Below, piece after piece: positions 44,717-54,627 of a stretch of DNA of 64,000 nucleotides. The position numbers and the translations under genes were made by a program. Under the pieces are notes generated by a model. The model was not told where the DNA came from, did not search any database, and saw only the letters and a program-made list of their open reading frames with translations. Each line of letters starts with the position of its first letter. The first letter of the stretch is position 1. Source of the stretch: Luteimonas mephitis DSM 12574 (lineage in GTDB: Bacteria; Pseudomonadota; Gammaproteobacteria; Xanthomonadales; Xanthomonadaceae); the NCBI RefSeq assembly GCF_000422305.1, contig NZ_KE383817.1, positions 62,001-126,000 of the forward strand, written 5' to 3'.

Positions 44717-45475
44717 TCAACCCAGCCGCTGGCGCACCGCCTCGAACAACGTCACGCCCGCAGCGACCGACACGTTGAGGCTTTCCACGCCCTGCGCGGC
44801 GTCACCCGGCATCGGGATGGTCACCAGCTGGTCGCAGTGCTCGCGCGTCAGCCGGCGCAGGCCGTCGGCCTCGCCGCCGAGCACCAGCGCGACGTTGCCG
44901 CGCAGGTCGATCGCGTACAGCGACGCGCTTGCGTCGCCGGCCAGTCCGTAGATCCACACGCCCAGCTTCTGCACCTCGCGCAGCGTGCGCGACAGGTTGG
45001 TCACGCGCACCACCGGCACGCTGTCCGCCGCGCCGGCCGAAGTCTTGCGCACCGTGGCGTTGACCTGCACCGCCTTGTCCTTCGGGATCACCACCGCCGT
45101 TGCGCCCGCGGCTGCCGCGCTGCGCAGGCAGGCGCCCAGGTTGTGCGGGTCCTGCACGCCGTCGAGCACCAGCAGCAGGGCCTTGCCCTGCGCCGCCTCG
45201 ACCAGCCCCGGCAACGCATCCTCGTCCCAGGTCTTCGCGGCTGCATAGCGCGCCACCGCACCCTGGTGGCGCAGGCCGCCGGCGACGCCGTCGAGTGCGT
45301 TCTGGGCGACCCGGCGCACGTCGATGTCCTTGCGCCGCGCGCTGGTCTCGATCTCGGCGATGCGCGGATTCTTCGCGCCGGCCTCGAGCAGCACCTCACG
45401 CACGTTGCCGGCATCGTGCTCGACCGCCGCGGCCACGGCGTTGATGCCGGCGATCCACTGGTTTTCCTTGCTCAT
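44717..45475 (-). CDS. rlmB: 23S rRNA (guanosine-2'-O-)-methyltransferase RlmB
   Basis: RlmB methylates G2251 of 23S rRNA. The 252-residue SPOUT enzyme starts MSKENQWIAGINAVAAAVEH. The knot motifs are DGVQDPHNLGACLRSAAAAG, LVLGGEADGLRRLTREHCDQ and IPMPGDAAQGVESLNVSVAA. It lies downstream of rnr on the same strand, as in Enterobacteria. Confidence 0.95.
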   Translation of the reverse strand: MSKENQWIAGINAVAAAVEHDAGNVREVLLEAGAKNPRIAEIETSARRKDIDVRRVAQNALDGVAGGLRHQGAVARYAAAKTWDEDALPGLVEAAQGKALLLVLDGVQDPHNLGACLRSAAAAGATAVVIPKDKAVQVNATVRKTSAGAADSVPVVRVTNLSRTLREVQKLGVWIYGLAGDASASLYAIDLRGNVALVLGGEADGLRRLTREHCDQLVTIPMPGDAAQGVESLNVSVAAGVTLFEAVRQRLG

Positions 45476-45492
45476 GTCGTCTTCTGCTGGTC

Positions 45493-45558
45493 GTAGGAGC
45501 GCCCCATGGGCGCGACGGCCTTCCCGGCAAGGCTATCGCGCCCGTGGGGCGCTCCTGC
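45493..45558. repeat. GTAG-headed palindromic repeat, copy 4, family A
   Basis: Left arm identical to copy 3 over 23 bases. The right arm differs in two bases (CCCGTGGGG, and CTGC in place of CTAC). It fills the gap between rnr and rlmB and takes no part in a stop codon: the rnr stop is TGA a few bases beyond. Confidence 0.85.
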
Positions 45559-45562
45559 AAGG

Positions 45563-48058
45563 TCAATAGGGTTTCTTGGTCCGCTTGGCGGGCTGCCCGC
45601 GCGGCGACAGCGGCTTCGCGCCACCATCGCCGTCCTCGCGGACCAGCCGGAAGTCGATCTTGCGCTCCTCCAGGCTGGCCTTGAGCACCACGATGCGTAC
45701 GCGGTCACCCAGGCGGAACTGGCGGCCGGCGCGCTCGCCGGTGAGGGTCTTGCGGATCGGGTCGAAGTGGTAGTAGTCGTTGGGCAGCTGGGTGACGTGC
45801 ACCAGCCCGTTGACCTTCGATTCGTCCAACTCGACGAACAGACCGAAGCTGGTGACGCCGCTGATCACGCCGTCGAACTCGCTGCCCACGTGCTGTTCCA
45901 TCCACGCCGCGCGGTAGCGGTCGTCGACTTCGCGCTGGGCCTCGTCGGCGCGGCGCGAGCGCTCCGAGCACTGCAGCGACAGCGCCGCCATGTCGCTGTG
46001 CGAATAGCGGTAGCGGTCGGCGTTGCCGCCGGCCAGCGCGTGCTTGATCGCGCGGTGCACGAGCAGGTCGGGGTAGCGGCGGATCGGCGAGGTGAAGTGC
46101 GCGTAGGCATCCAGCGCCAGGCCGAAGTGGCCGATGTTTTCCGGCGCGTACACCGCCAGGCTCTGGCTGCGCAGCACCACCGATTCGAGCAGGGCGGCGT
46201 CGGGGCGGTCGCGGATGGTTTCCAGCAGCTTGCGGAAATCCATCGGCCGCACCTTGGCCCACGGCGGCATGCGCAGCTGGAACTCCTTGAGGAATTCGAG
46301 CAGGTCGGCGTACTTGGCTTCCGGCGGCTTGTCGTGGTCGCGGTACGGCGCCGGTACACCGGTGCCGAGCAGGTACTTCGCCGCCTGGACGTTGGCGGCG
46401 ATCATGCATTCCTCGATCAGCCTGTGCGCGTCGTTGCGCTGGATCATCCCGGCCTGGGTCACCTCGCCCTGCGGCCCGAGCACGAAGCGCACCTCGGAGG
46501 TCTCGAAATCGATCGCGCCGCGCTGGCGGCGGGCCTTGTCGAGCACGCGATACAGCTGGTGCAGGCGCTCGACCTGCGGCAGCTGCGCGCCGACGAAGGC
46601 GCGTGCCTGCGCGCGGTCTTCCTCTGGCACGCCGTCGCCGACCGCGTTCCAGACCTGGGTGTAGGTCAGGCGCTGGTGGGAATTCATCACCGCCTCGTAG
46701 AACTTCGACTCCGCCACCTGGCCATTGCGGTCCACCTGCATGTCGCAGACGAAGCACAGCCGGTCGACCTTCGGCTTCAGCGAACAGATGCCGTTGGACA
46801 GCGTCTCGGGCAGCATCGGCACCACGTAGCCGGGAAAGTACACCGACGTGGCACGCTTTTGCGCCTCGTCGTCCAGCGGCGTGCCGGGGCGCACGTAATG
46901 CGACACGTCGGCGATCGCGACCACAAGGCGGAAGCCATTGCGATTGGGTTCGCAGTACACCGCGTCGTCGAAATCCTTGGCGTCCTCGCCGTCGATGGTC
47001 ACCAGCGGCAGCGCGCGCAGGTCGACGCGCGCGGCCGCGTCGGCGGCCTCGACATCCACGGGCACCGCAGCGGCCTGCGACAGCACTTCCGGCGGGAATT
47101 CGTGCGGGATCTCGTGGCCGTGGATCGCGGCCTCCACCGCCAGCGACGCGGTCAGCCTGTCGCCCAGCACCGCCAGCACGCGGCCGATCGGCGGGCGGTG
47201 CGAGGTCGGCGGCTGCACGATCTCGCAGACCACCAGCTGGCCGGGATTCGCATCGAGCCGCGCGTCGGACGGAACCTGGATGTTGCGCTGCACGCGGGCA
47301 TCGTCCGGGACCACGAAGCTGATCCCCGACTCCATCTCGAAGCGGCCGATCAGGCGGTTCAGGCGCCGCTCCAGCACCTCGACGATCGCGCCTTCGCGGC
47401 GGCCGCGCCGGTCCATGCCGGTGACCGAGGCCAGCACGCGGTCGCCATGCATCACCTTTCGCATCTCGAACGGCGGCAGGAACAGGTCGTCGCCCACACC
47501 CGAGTCCGGGCGCAGGAAACCAAAGCCGTCGGGGTTGGCGATCACCGTGCCCGGCACCAGGTCGAGCCGCTCGGCCGGCACGTAACCGCCGCGACGGTTC
47601 TGCAGGATCTGGCCGTCGCGCACCATCGCCGCCAGTCGTTTGCCCAGCGCATCGAAGCGCTCGGGCTCGGTCAGTTGCAGGCGCTCGGCCAGGGACTGCG
47701 CCGACTGCGGGCCGTCGGCGTCGACCAGCAGCTGCAGGATCGCCTCGCGGCTGGCAATCGGGTTCTCGTAGCGACCGGCTTCGCGCTCGGCGTGCGGGTC
47801 ATGGACACCGCCGCGACCGCCGGCCGGTCGCGCTGCGCCGGCATGCGCCGCGCCCGCTTCCGGCTTGCCGCGCCGCGCGGGCTTCGAGTCCGCGGGGCTT
47901 CGGGGTCCGGGCGCCACGTCCGGCATCCAGCCCGGCAGCTTCCTGCCTCCCGCGGCCTTGCCGGCGGGTTTCGAACCATCGCGTTTCGCCGCCGGCTTGC
48001 CATTTCCGGCACCGGTCTTGCCGCGGACACCGCCGCGCTTGCTGGGAGTTTTCGCCAT
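45563..48058 (-). CDS. rnr: Ribonuclease R
   Basis: RNase R degrades structured RNA 3' to 5'. The 831-residue protein has an unusually long Lys/Gly/Ala-rich N-terminal region (about residues 1-95), a winged helix (SREAILQLLVDADGPQSAQS), cold-shock domains, the RNB catalytic core (ADVSHYVRPGTPLDDEAQKR ... GFRLVVA) and a C-terminal S1 domain (DGVISGVTSFGLFVELDESK). ATG 48058 is chosen; upstream frame overlaps the tRNA-Leu gene. It is probably co-transcribed with rlmB across the repeat. Confidence 0.95.
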   Translation of the reverse strand: MAKTPSKRGGVRGKTGAGNGKPAAKRDGSKPAGKAAGGRKLPGWMPDVAPGPRSPADSKPARRGKPEAGAAHAGAARPAGGRGGVHDPHAEREAGRYENPIASREAILQLLVDADGPQSAQSLAERLQLTEPERFDALGKRLAAMVRDGQILQNRRGGYVPAERLDLVPGTVIANPDGFGFLRPDSGVGDDLFLPPFEMRKVMHGDRVLASVTGMDRRGRREGAIVEVLERRLNRLIGRFEMESGISFVVPDDARVQRNIQVPSDARLDANPGQLVVCEIVQPPTSHRPPIGRVLAVLGDRLTASLAVEAAIHGHEIPHEFPPEVLSQAAAVPVDVEAADAAARVDLRALPLVTIDGEDAKDFDDAVYCEPNRNGFRLVVAIADVSHYVRPGTPLDDEAQKRATSVYFPGYVVPMLPETLSNGICSLKPKVDRLCFVCDMQVDRNGQVAESKFYEAVMNSHQRLTYTQVWNAVGDGVPEEDRAQARAFVGAQLPQVERLHQLYRVLDKARRQRGAIDFETSEVRFVLGPQGEVTQAGMIQRNDAHRLIEECMIAANVQAAKYLLGTGVPAPYRDHDKPPEAKYADLLEFLKEFQLRMPPWAKVRPMDFRKLLETIRDRPDAALLESVVLRSQSLAVYAPENIGHFGLALDAYAHFTSPIRRYPDLLVHRAIKHALAGGNADRYRYSHSDMAALSLQCSERSRRADEAQREVDDRYRAAWMEQHVGSEFDGVISGVTSFGLFVELDESKVNGLVHVTQLPNDYYHFDPIRKTLTGERAGRQFRLGDRVRIVVLKASLEERKIDFRLVREDGDGGAKPLSPRGQPAKRTKKPY

Positions 48059-48149
48059 CGCGTGGATGTTACACGGCCGCCTCGCAAGACTCCGTGCCGG
48101 AAACGTTGACAAGGCCAGCCTTGCACCGCAACATACGCGGCCTGCACCC

Positions 48150-48236
48150 GCCCGGGTGGCGGAATTGGTAGACGCACTAGCTTCAGGTGCTAGCGGGGGC
48201 AACTCCGTGGAGGTTCGAGTCCTCTCCCGGGCACCA
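48150..48236 (+). tRNA. tRNA-Leu (anticodon CAG)
   Basis: Acceptor GCCCGGG pairs with CCCGGGC, CCA is encoded and the total is 87 bases, with the long variable arm of leucine tRNAs. Anticodon loop TTCAGGT between CTAGC and GCTAG gives CAG, which reads CUG. It lies divergent to rnr. Confidence 0.97.
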
Positions 48237-48244
48237 GGTTGTAG

Positions 48245-48270
48245 AAAACCCCCGCTTGCGGGGGTTTTTC
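48245..48270 (+). terminator. Rho-independent terminator after tRNA-Leu
   Basis: Stem CCCCCG, loop CTTG, stem CGGGGG, then TTTTT, directly after the tRNA. Confidence 0.92.
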
Positions 48271-48422
48271 GCGTCCGCGCCCCGCGAGCCGGCTGGTTCC
48301 GCGGGGCATGGCTCGACGCGCCCGCTTGATGCCCGCCGGCTTCGGGGCTAACGTCGAAACATCACACCTGACCCGCGGGCGACGCGCTCAGCGCGCCGCC
48401 CCCTTCCGCTTTGGAGTCCGTC

Positions 48423-48845
48423 ATGGCAACACCCCAATCCGCGCGTCCGTCGATCGTCATGTCGCGCCTGGACTACGACCGCATCGAGGCCCTGATCGAG
48501 AGCGCCAGCGATCGCGGCATCGACACCAGCGCCCTCGAAGCCGAGATCTCCAGCGCCGACGTGGTCGAACCGGCGCAGATGCCGGGCGACGTGATCAGCA
48601 TGAACTCCACCGCCCGCTTCCTCGACGAGAACAGCGGCGAAGAGCGCGAGCTGACCCTGGTCTACCCGCGCGATGCCACCGGCGAGCCCGGCCGTGTTTC
48701 GATCCTCGCCCCGGTCGGCAGCGCCCTGCTCGGCCTGCGCGTGGGCCAGAGCATCGACTGGCCGATGCCCGGCAACCGGCACATCAACCTGCGCGTGCTG
48801 TCGATCAAGTACCAGCCCGAGGCGGCCGGCGAACTGCATCGCTGA
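48423..48845 (+). CDS. rnk: Regulator of nucleoside diphosphate kinase (Rnk-type, GreA-like)
   Basis: A 140-residue protein with an N-terminal Rnk helix region (VMSRLDYDRIEALIESASDR) and a C-terminal GreA/GreB-like domain (NSTARFLDENSGEERELTLV, then ILAPVGSALLGLRVGQSI). Rnk binds RNA polymerase and affects nucleotide metabolism in Escherichia and Pseudomonas. ATG 48423 follows TTGGAG. Monocistronic with a terminator. Confidence 0.92.
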   Translation: MATPQSARPSIVMSRLDYDRIEALIESASDRGIDTSALEAEISSADVVEPAQMPGDVISMNSTARFLDENSGEERELTLVYPRDATGEPGRVSILAPVGSALLGLRVGQSIDWPMPGNRHINLRVLSIKYQPEAAGELHR

Positions 48846-48873
48846 AGCCGCGCTCCCGCTCCCGGCTGCCAAG

Positions 48874-48903
48874 AACCCCCGCCAGCCGGGGGTTTTGTTT
48901 TTT
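48874..48903 (+). terminator. Rho-independent terminator of rnk
   Basis: Stem AACCCCCG/CGGGGGTT with a five- to six-base loop, then a T-rich run (TTTTGTTTTTT). Confidence 0.9.
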
Positions 48904-48988
48904 GCACGGGGCAAGCGCCGGGCCATCCGGACTTGGACGCGGCCGGTAGAATTGCCGGATCGCTTCCGATCCAGGCCTCCATTCCGCA

Positions 48989-51238
48989 ATGACCGACTCC
49001 GTCGTCCGCCCCACCTTCCACGGTTTCGAGCAGATCCCGCTGCGCGAGTACGCCGAGCGCGCCTACCTCGACTACTCGATGTACGTGGTGCTCGACCGCG
49101 CCCTGCCCTTCATCGGCGACGGACTCAAGCCGGTGCAGCGGCGGATCATCTACGCGATGAGCGAGCTGGGGCTGGCGGCCGGGGCCAAGCCGAAGAAGTC
49201 CGCGCGCACCGTGGGCGACGTGATCGGCAAGTACCACCCGCACGGCGATTCGGCCTGCTACGAGGCGATGGTGCTGATGGCGCAGCCGTTCTCGTACCGC
49301 TACCCGCTGATCGACGGGCAGGGCAACTTCGGCTCGCAGGACGACCCCAAGTCGTTCGCGGCGATGCGCTACACCGAGTCCAAGCTCACCCCGATCGCCG
49401 AGGTGCTGCTGGGCGAACTGGGCCAAGGCACGGTCGACTGGACGCCGAACTTCGACGGCACCCTGGAAGAGCCCGCCTGGATGCCGGCGCGCCTGCCGCA
49501 CCTGCTGCTCAACGGCACCACCGGCATCGCCGTGGGCATGGCCACCGACGTGCCGCCGCACAACCTGAATGAAATCGTCAGCGCCTGCGTGCGCCTGCTC
49601 GACGACCCCGACGCCACGGTGCGCGACCTGTGCGAGCACGTGCGCGGCCCCGACTACCCGACCACCGCCGAAATCATCACCGCCGCCACCGACCTGCAGG
49701 CGATGTACGAGACCGGCACCGGCAGCATCCGCGCGCGCGCCACGTTCGCCAGGGAAGCGGCGAACATCGTCATCACCGCCCTGCCCTACCAGGTGTCGCC
49801 ATCGAAGGTGATCGAGCAGATCGCCGCGCAGATGCGCGCCAAGAAACTGCCGTGGCTGGAAGACATCCGCGACGAGTCCGACCACGCCAACGCCGTGCGC
49901 GTGGTGCTGATCCCGCGCAGCAACCGGGTCGACGCCGAACAGCTGATGGGCCATCTGTTCGCCACCACGGATCTCGAGAAGAGCTACCGGGTCAACCTCA
50001 ACATCATCGGCCTGGACGGCCGCCCGCAGGTCAAGAACCTCAAGGCGATCCTCGCCGAATGGCTGACGTTCCGCGCCGACACCGTCACCCGGCGCCTCAA
50101 CCACCGGCTGGAGAAGGTCGAGCGCCGCCTGCACCTGCTCGAAGGCCTGCTGGTCGCGTTCCTCAACCTCGACGAGGTGATCCGCATCATCCGCAGCGAG
50201 GACGAACCCAAGCCGGCATTGATCGCGCGCTTCGACCTGTCCGACGACCAGGCCGAATACATCCTCGAAACCAAGCTCAAGCAGTTGGCGCGGCTGGAGG
50301 AAATGAAGATCCGCGGCGAGCAGGACGAACTGGACAGCGAACGCGACCGCCTGATCGCCACCCTCGGCTCGAAGGCGAAGCTGCGCAAACTGATCAAGGA
50401 CGAACTGCTCGCCGACGCGAAGAAGTTCGGCGACGCCCGCCGCTCGCCGCTGGTCGCGCGCGAAGCCGCGCAGGCGCTGGCCGAAACCGAACTGGTCGCC
50501 AGCGAACCGATGACCATCGTGCTCAGCGAAAAGGGCTGGGTGCGCGCGGCCAAGGGCCACGACGTCGACGCGGCGGCGCTGTCGTACCGCGACGGCGACG
50601 GCCTGCTCGGCGCGGTGCGCGGACGCAGCACACAGCAGGTCGCGTTCCTCGATTCCAGCGGGCGCAGCTACTCGACCCTCGCGCACACGCTGCCCTCGGC
50701 ACGCGGCAACGGCGAGCCGCTGACCGGGCGCTTCTCGCCGGCCGCGGGCGCATCGTTCCAGGCGCTGGCAACCGCCGACAGCGACACCCGCTTCGTGCTC
50801 GCCTCGTCGCACGGCTACGGCTTCGTCACCCGCTTCGAGAACCTCACCGGGCGGCAGAAGGCAGGCAAGGCGATGCTCTCGCTCAGTGCCGGCGCGCACG
50901 TGGTGGCGCCGGCGCAGGTTGCCGACACCGCCGCCGACCGCATCGTCGCGGTGACCAGCGCCGGCCACCTGCTGGCATTCCCCGTCGCCGAACTGCCGGA
51001 ACTCGACAAGGGCAAGGGCAACAAGATCATCGAGATCCCCAAGGCCAAGCGCGGCACCGAGCACGTCGTGGCCATCGCCGTGGTCTCGCCTGGCAGCACG
51101 CTGTCGGTGAAATCCGGCGCGCGCACGATGACGCTGTCGTTCAAGGACCTGGATCCATACATGGGCGCGCGCGCCAGTCGCGGCGGGCTGCTGCCGCGCG
51201 GCTGGCAGAAGGTGGAGGCACTGCATGTCGAACGTTAG
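48989..51238 (+). CDS. parC: DNA topoisomerase IV subunit A
   Basis: ParC is the DNA-breaking subunit that decatenates chromosomes. The 749-residue length fits. The catalytic Tyr128 is in [12 protein letters not shown]. The quinolone-resistance region [14 protein letters not shown] keeps the sensitive-type Ser88 and Glu92 (equivalents of E. coli Ser80 and Glu84). The C-terminal domain has beta-pinwheel blades. The N-terminus [20 protein letters not shown] supports the start. parE is not in the window. Confidence 0.96.
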   Translation: MTDSVVRPTFHGFEQIPLREYAERAYLDYSMYVVLDRALPFIGDGLKPVQRRIIYAMSELGLAAGAKPKKSARTVGDVIGKYHPHGDSACYEAMVLMAQPFSYRYPLIDGQGNFGSQDDPKSFAAMRYTESKLTPIAEVLLGELGQGTVDWTPNFDGTLEEPAWMPARLPHLLLNGTTGIAVGMATDVPPHNLNEIVSACVRLLDDPDATVRDLCEHVRGPDYPTTAEIITAATDLQAMYETGTGSIRARATFAREAANIVITALPYQVSPSKVIEQIAAQMRAKKLPWLEDIRDESDHANAVRVVLIPRSNRVDAEQLMGHLFATTDLEKSYRVNLNIIGLDGRPQVKNLKAILAEWLTFRADTVTRRLNHRLEKVERRLHLLEGLLVAFLNLDEVIRIIRSEDEPKPALIARFDLSDDQAEYILETKLKQLARLEEMKIRGEQDELDSERDRLIATLGSKAKLRKLIKDELLADAKKFGDARRSPLVAREAAQALAETELVASEPMTIVLSEKGWVRAAKGHDVDAAALSYRDGDGLLGAVRGRSTQQVAFLDSSGRSYSTLAHTLPSARGNGEPLTGRFSPAAGASFQALATADSDTRFVLASSHGYGFVTRFENLTGRQKAGKAMLSLSAGAHVVAPAQVADTAADRIVAVTSAGHLLAFPVAELPELDKGKGNKIIEIPKAKRGTEHVVAIAVVSPGSTLSVKSGARTMTLSFKDLDPYMGARASRGGLLPRGWQKVEALHVER

Positions 51239-51334
51239 CCCGCAGCAGTCGCAGCGCACGGCGGCACGGCCTCCGTGGACGCGGCCTGTGCCTGGCACCG
51301 GGCGGCGGAGAGCCGAACTGCCGGCGCTGGCCTG

Positions 51335-51997
51335 ATGGACGCCGCATTCTGGCAACAGCGGTGGAAAGAAGGCCGCACCGGCTTCCACCGCGACCGCGTG
51401 ATGCCGCTGCTGGAGCAACACTGGCCGTCACTCGGGCTTGCCGCAGGCAGCCGCGTGTTCGTGCCGCTGTGCGGCAAGTCGCTGGACATGGCGTGGCTGG
51501 CCGCGCGCGGGCACCGCGTGCTGGGCGTGGAGCTGTCGGGGATCGCCGTCGAACAGTTCTTCGGCGAGAACGGACTTGCGCCGCAGATCCACGAGTCGCC
51601 GCTGGGCACCCATTTCATCGCCGGCGCGATCGAGATCATCTGCGGCGATGCGTTCACGCTGGATGCGGCGACGCTGGCCGGCTGCGCAGCTGTCTATGAT
51701 CGCGCCGCGCTGATCGCCCTGCCGCGGCAGATGCGCGAAAGCTACGTGCGCGAATTGCACGCCCGCCTGCCTGCTGGCTGCCGCGAACTCCTAATCACGC
51801 TCGAGTATCCGCCGGACGAGAAGGACGGCCCGCCGTTTTCCGTCGATGCGGGCGAGGTGCATCGGCTGTACGACCGCGACTGGCAGGTCGAATGCATCGA
51901 GCGCCGCGACATCCTCGCTGCCGAGCCCGGATTCGCTGCGGAGGGCGTCACGGCATTGCATACTGCGGTCTGGCAGCTGGAAAAGCGGGCTTCATAG
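51335..51997 (+). CDS. tpm: Thiopurine S-methyltransferase family protein
   Basis: A 220-residue SAM-dependent methyltransferase. MDAAFWQQRWKEGRTGFHRD and FVPLCGKSLDMAWLAARGHR (SAM site) are signature blocks of the bacterial TPMT family, whose members methylate thiopurines and detoxify tellurite or selenite. ATG 51335 gives the family N-terminus. Its TAG stop overlaps the head of the next repeat (CATAGGA). Confidence 0.92.
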   Translation: MDAAFWQQRWKEGRTGFHRDRVMPLLEQHWPSLGLAAGSRVFVPLCGKSLDMAWLAARGHRVLGVELSGIAVEQFFGENGLAPQIHESPLGTHFIAGAIEIICGDAFTLDAATLAGCAAVYDRAALIALPRQMRESYVRELHARLPAGCRELLITLEYPPDEKDGPPFSVDAGEVHRLYDRDWQVECIERRDILAAEPGFAAEGVTALHTAVWQLEKRAS

Positions 51998-52142
51998 GAA
52001 CGACTCCAGCCGCGAGCTTTTCGTGGGACGGAACGACCCGCCGTTCGCTGTCGGGAACGGGGGTTGATGATTCGAAGTGGCCTTCGGTGCCCGGCGAGCC
52101 TCTGGCCTGCCTCCGAGTGCTCGCGGCTGAAGCCGCTCCTAC
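51994..52142. repeat. GTAG-headed inverted repeat, family B, decayed left arm
   Basis: The right arm GCTCGCGGCTGAAGCCGCTC-CTAC (52119-52142) is a near-standard family B sequence. The left arm (51994-52017, CATAGGAACGACTCCAGCCG then CGAGC) has several changes. It contributes the TAG of the methyltransferase gene. Confidence 0.75.
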
Positions 52143-52164
52143 AGGGAATTGACAGGGGAGTTGC

Positions 52165-54627
52165 ATGGCACGCTGGCTCAAACGCATCGCCTTGCTGGTT
52201 GTCGCGCTGCTGGCGTTCGCCCTGTTCGCGGGCTGGCTGCTGTTGCGCGCCAGCCTGCCGAAGCTCGATGGCAACAGCGCCCTGCCCGGCCTGTCGGCGG
52301 CCGTGACCGTCCAGCGCGACCACCTCGGCGTGGCCACCATCGACGCGGGGAGCGAAGCCGACGCCATGCGCGCGCTGGGCTACGTGCACGCACAGGAGCG
52401 CTACTTCGAAATGGACCTGATGCGGCGCACCGCCGCGGGCGAGCTGTCCGCGCTGTTCGGACCGGACGCGCTGGATTTCGACAAGCGGCACCGTGTCCAT
52501 CGCATGCGCACGCGCGCGATGGAATACATCGGCGGCATTGCCGGTGACCAGGCATCGTCGCTGCGCGCCTACACCGAAGGCGTCAATGCCGGCCTGGTGG
52601 CGCTGCAGGCGCGCCCCTGGCCGTACCTGCTGCTGCGGCGATCGCCGGAGCCGTGGCGCATGGAAGACTCGGTGCTGGCCGGCCATGCGATGTACTTCGA
52701 CCTGCAGGATGCCGATGGCAGCCGCGAGCTCGGGCTGTGGAAGCTGCGCCAGCACCTGCCGCCTGCGCTGTATGCCCTGCTGGCCCATGACGGCACGCGC
52801 TGGGACGCGCCGCTGGAAGGCGGCGCCGTTGGCGAAGCCGCGCTGCCCGGACCCGCGCAGGTGGATCTTCGCAAGCTGCCGATGCCGAGCCGGCACGAAG
52901 CGGGTCATGCGCGTACCGCTGCCCTCACGCCGGCATCCGCTCCCGTTTCATGGCAGCAAGGCATCGGTGGGCCGCCGGTGGCGGCGGACCTGTATCGGGG
53001 CAGCAACAGCTTCGCCGTTTCCGGAATGGTGACGCGCGACGGCCGCGCCATCATCGCCAACGACATGCACCTGGGCCTGCGCGCACCCGGGATCTGGTTC
53101 CGCGCCCGCCTGCGCTACCCGGACCTGCGCGCGCCGGGCGGCAAGGTCGACGTGCAGGGCTTCACCCTGCCCGGGCTGCCGGCGGTCGTGGTGGGCAGCA
53201 ACGGCCACGTGGCGTGGGGATTCACCAACAGCTATGTCGACACCACCGACTGGAAGCGCGTCATTCCCTGCGCACGCGGGCACGAAGCGGCGACGCCCTG
53301 CACACCGGTTACCACCCATCGCGAGTCGATCGAGGTCGCGGGCATGGCCGCCGCCACGCTCATCGTCGAGGACACAGCCTGGGGCCCGATCCTCGAACGC
53401 GAGCCGGACGGAAGCGCGCTCGCCCTGCGCTGGACCGCGCACCTGCCCGGCGCGCTCAACCTCGGGCTGTCCGACGTGGCGCGCGCCGGCAACCTCGCCG
53501 CTGCGCTGCGCGCCGCCGACAGCGCGGCGATCCCGACCCAGAACATGCTGATCGCCGACAGCAGCGGGCACATCGCCTGGCGCTTGCTCGGCCCGCTGCC
53601 GGAACGCACCGGCACCTGCTCGGCGCAACGACTGGTCGAGGGTGCGGATGCACCGACCGAACCGGCCACGACGCAGGCGACCGGCGAATGCCGCCCATGG
53701 CGCATCACCACGGCGGCTTCGCCCCTGCTCGCCAATCCCGCTCACAACCGGCTGTGGACGGCCAATGCCCGCGTCATCGGCGACGGCGACCTGCTGCGCA
53801 TCGGCGACGGCGGCTACGACCTCGGTGCCCGCGCCGCGCAGGTCCGCGACGACCTGTTCGCCAGGCAGCGCTTCAGCGAACGCAACCTGCTGGCGATCCA
53901 GCTCGACGACCGCGCGCTGTTCCTGCAGCGCTGGTGGCAACTGCTGCGTGACGAAGCCGGGCGCTCGAATTTGCCGGCACTGTCCGCACTGGCCGCTGCA
54001 TCGACACGCCAACCCGACCGCGCACGCGCCGATTCAGTCAGTTATCGCATCGTCCGCGACTGGCGGCTTGCCGTGATCGCGCGCGTCGAGGACGGGCTGG
54101 CCGCACCGGCGCTGGCCGCACTGGCCGACGGGTTCGAGATGCCTAAGCTGGCGCAGATCGAGGGCGTGGCGTGGCCGTTGCTGCAGCAGCGGCCCGCGCA
54201 CCTGCTGCCGCGCAGGTTCGCGAGCTGGGATGCGCTGCTGGAGGACGCGGCGCGCGAAGTGCATGGAAGCCTGTCTGCGGCCGGCCCGCTTGCCGAACGC
54301 ACCTGGGGCGAGCGCAACACCGCGCACATCTGCCATCCGCTGGCATCGGCAATCCCGGTATTCGGCCAGCGCCTGCTGTGCATGCCGCCCGACCGGCTCG
54401 ACGGCGACGGCAACATGCCGCGCGTCACCGCGCCCGCATTCGGCGCCTCCGAACGCATGGTGGTCGCGCCCGGCCACGAGGCCGACGGCATCATCCACAT
54501 GCCCGGCGGCCAGAGCGGCCATCCGCTGTCACCGTTCTGGGGGGCGGGCCACGAGGACTGGGTGCACGGGCGGCCGACGCCGTTCCTGCCGGGCAAGACC
54601 GAGCACAGCCTCACCCTGAAGCCGTAG
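52165..54627 (+). CDS. Penicillin acylase family N-terminal nucleophile hydrolase
   Basis: An 820-residue precursor with one N-terminal hydrophobic segment (IALLVVALLAFALFAGWLLL) that acts as signal or membrane anchor. The Ntn-hydrolase fold is marked by the cleavage and nucleophile site YRGSNSFAVSG, where Ser280 would become the first residue of the beta chain. The downstream IANDMHLGLRAPGIWFRARL and HVAWGFTNSYVDTTDW blocks are conserved. Such enzymes hydrolyse amides, including penicillins, acyl-homoserine lactones (PvdQ-like) or peptides; which is unknown. The 3' end overlaps asnB by 17 bases tail to tail. Confidence 0.92.
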   Translation: MARWLKRIALLVVALLAFALFAGWLLLRASLPKLDGNSALPGLSAAVTVQRDHLGVATIDAGSEADAMRALGYVHAQERYFEMDLMRRTAAGELSALFGPDALDFDKRHRVHRMRTRAMEYIGGIAGDQASSLRAYTEGVNAGLVALQARPWPYLLLRRSPEPWRMEDSVLAGHAMYFDLQDADGSRELGLWKLRQHLPPALYALLAHDGTRWDAPLEGGAVGEAALPGPAQVDLRKLPMPSRHEAGHARTAALTPASAPVSWQQGIGGPPVAADLYRGSNSFAVSGMVTRDGRAIIANDMHLGLRAPGIWFRARLRYPDLRAPGGKVDVQGFTLPGLPAVVVGSNGHVAWGFTNSYVDTTDWKRVIPCARGHEAATPCTPVTTHRESIEVAGMAAATLIVEDTAWGPILEREPDGSALALRWTAHLPGALNLGLSDVARAGNLAAALRAADSAAIPTQNMLIADSSGHIAWRLLGPLPERTGTCSAQRLVEGADAPTEPATTQATGECRPWRITTAASPLLANPAHNRLWTANARVIGDGDLLRIGDGGYDLGARAAQVRDDLFARQRFSERNLLAIQLDDRALFLQRWWQLLRDEAGRSNLPALSALAAASTRQPDRARADSVSYRIVRDWRLAVIARVEDGLAAPALAALADGFEMPKLAQIEGVAWPLLQQRPAHLLPRRFASWDALLEDAAREVHGSLSAAGPLAERTWGERNTAHICHPLASAIPVFGQRLLCMPPDRLDGDGNMPRVTAPAFGASERMVVAPGHEADGIIHMPGGQSGHPLSPFWGAGHEDWVHGRPTPFLPGKTEHSLTLKP

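Noticed and set aside
45506..48109. 867-codon plus-strand frame over rnr
   Set aside because: Antisense shadow of a clear RNase R gene.
48662..51421. 919-codon minus-strand frame over parC
   Set aside because: Antisense shadow of topoisomerase IV subunit A.
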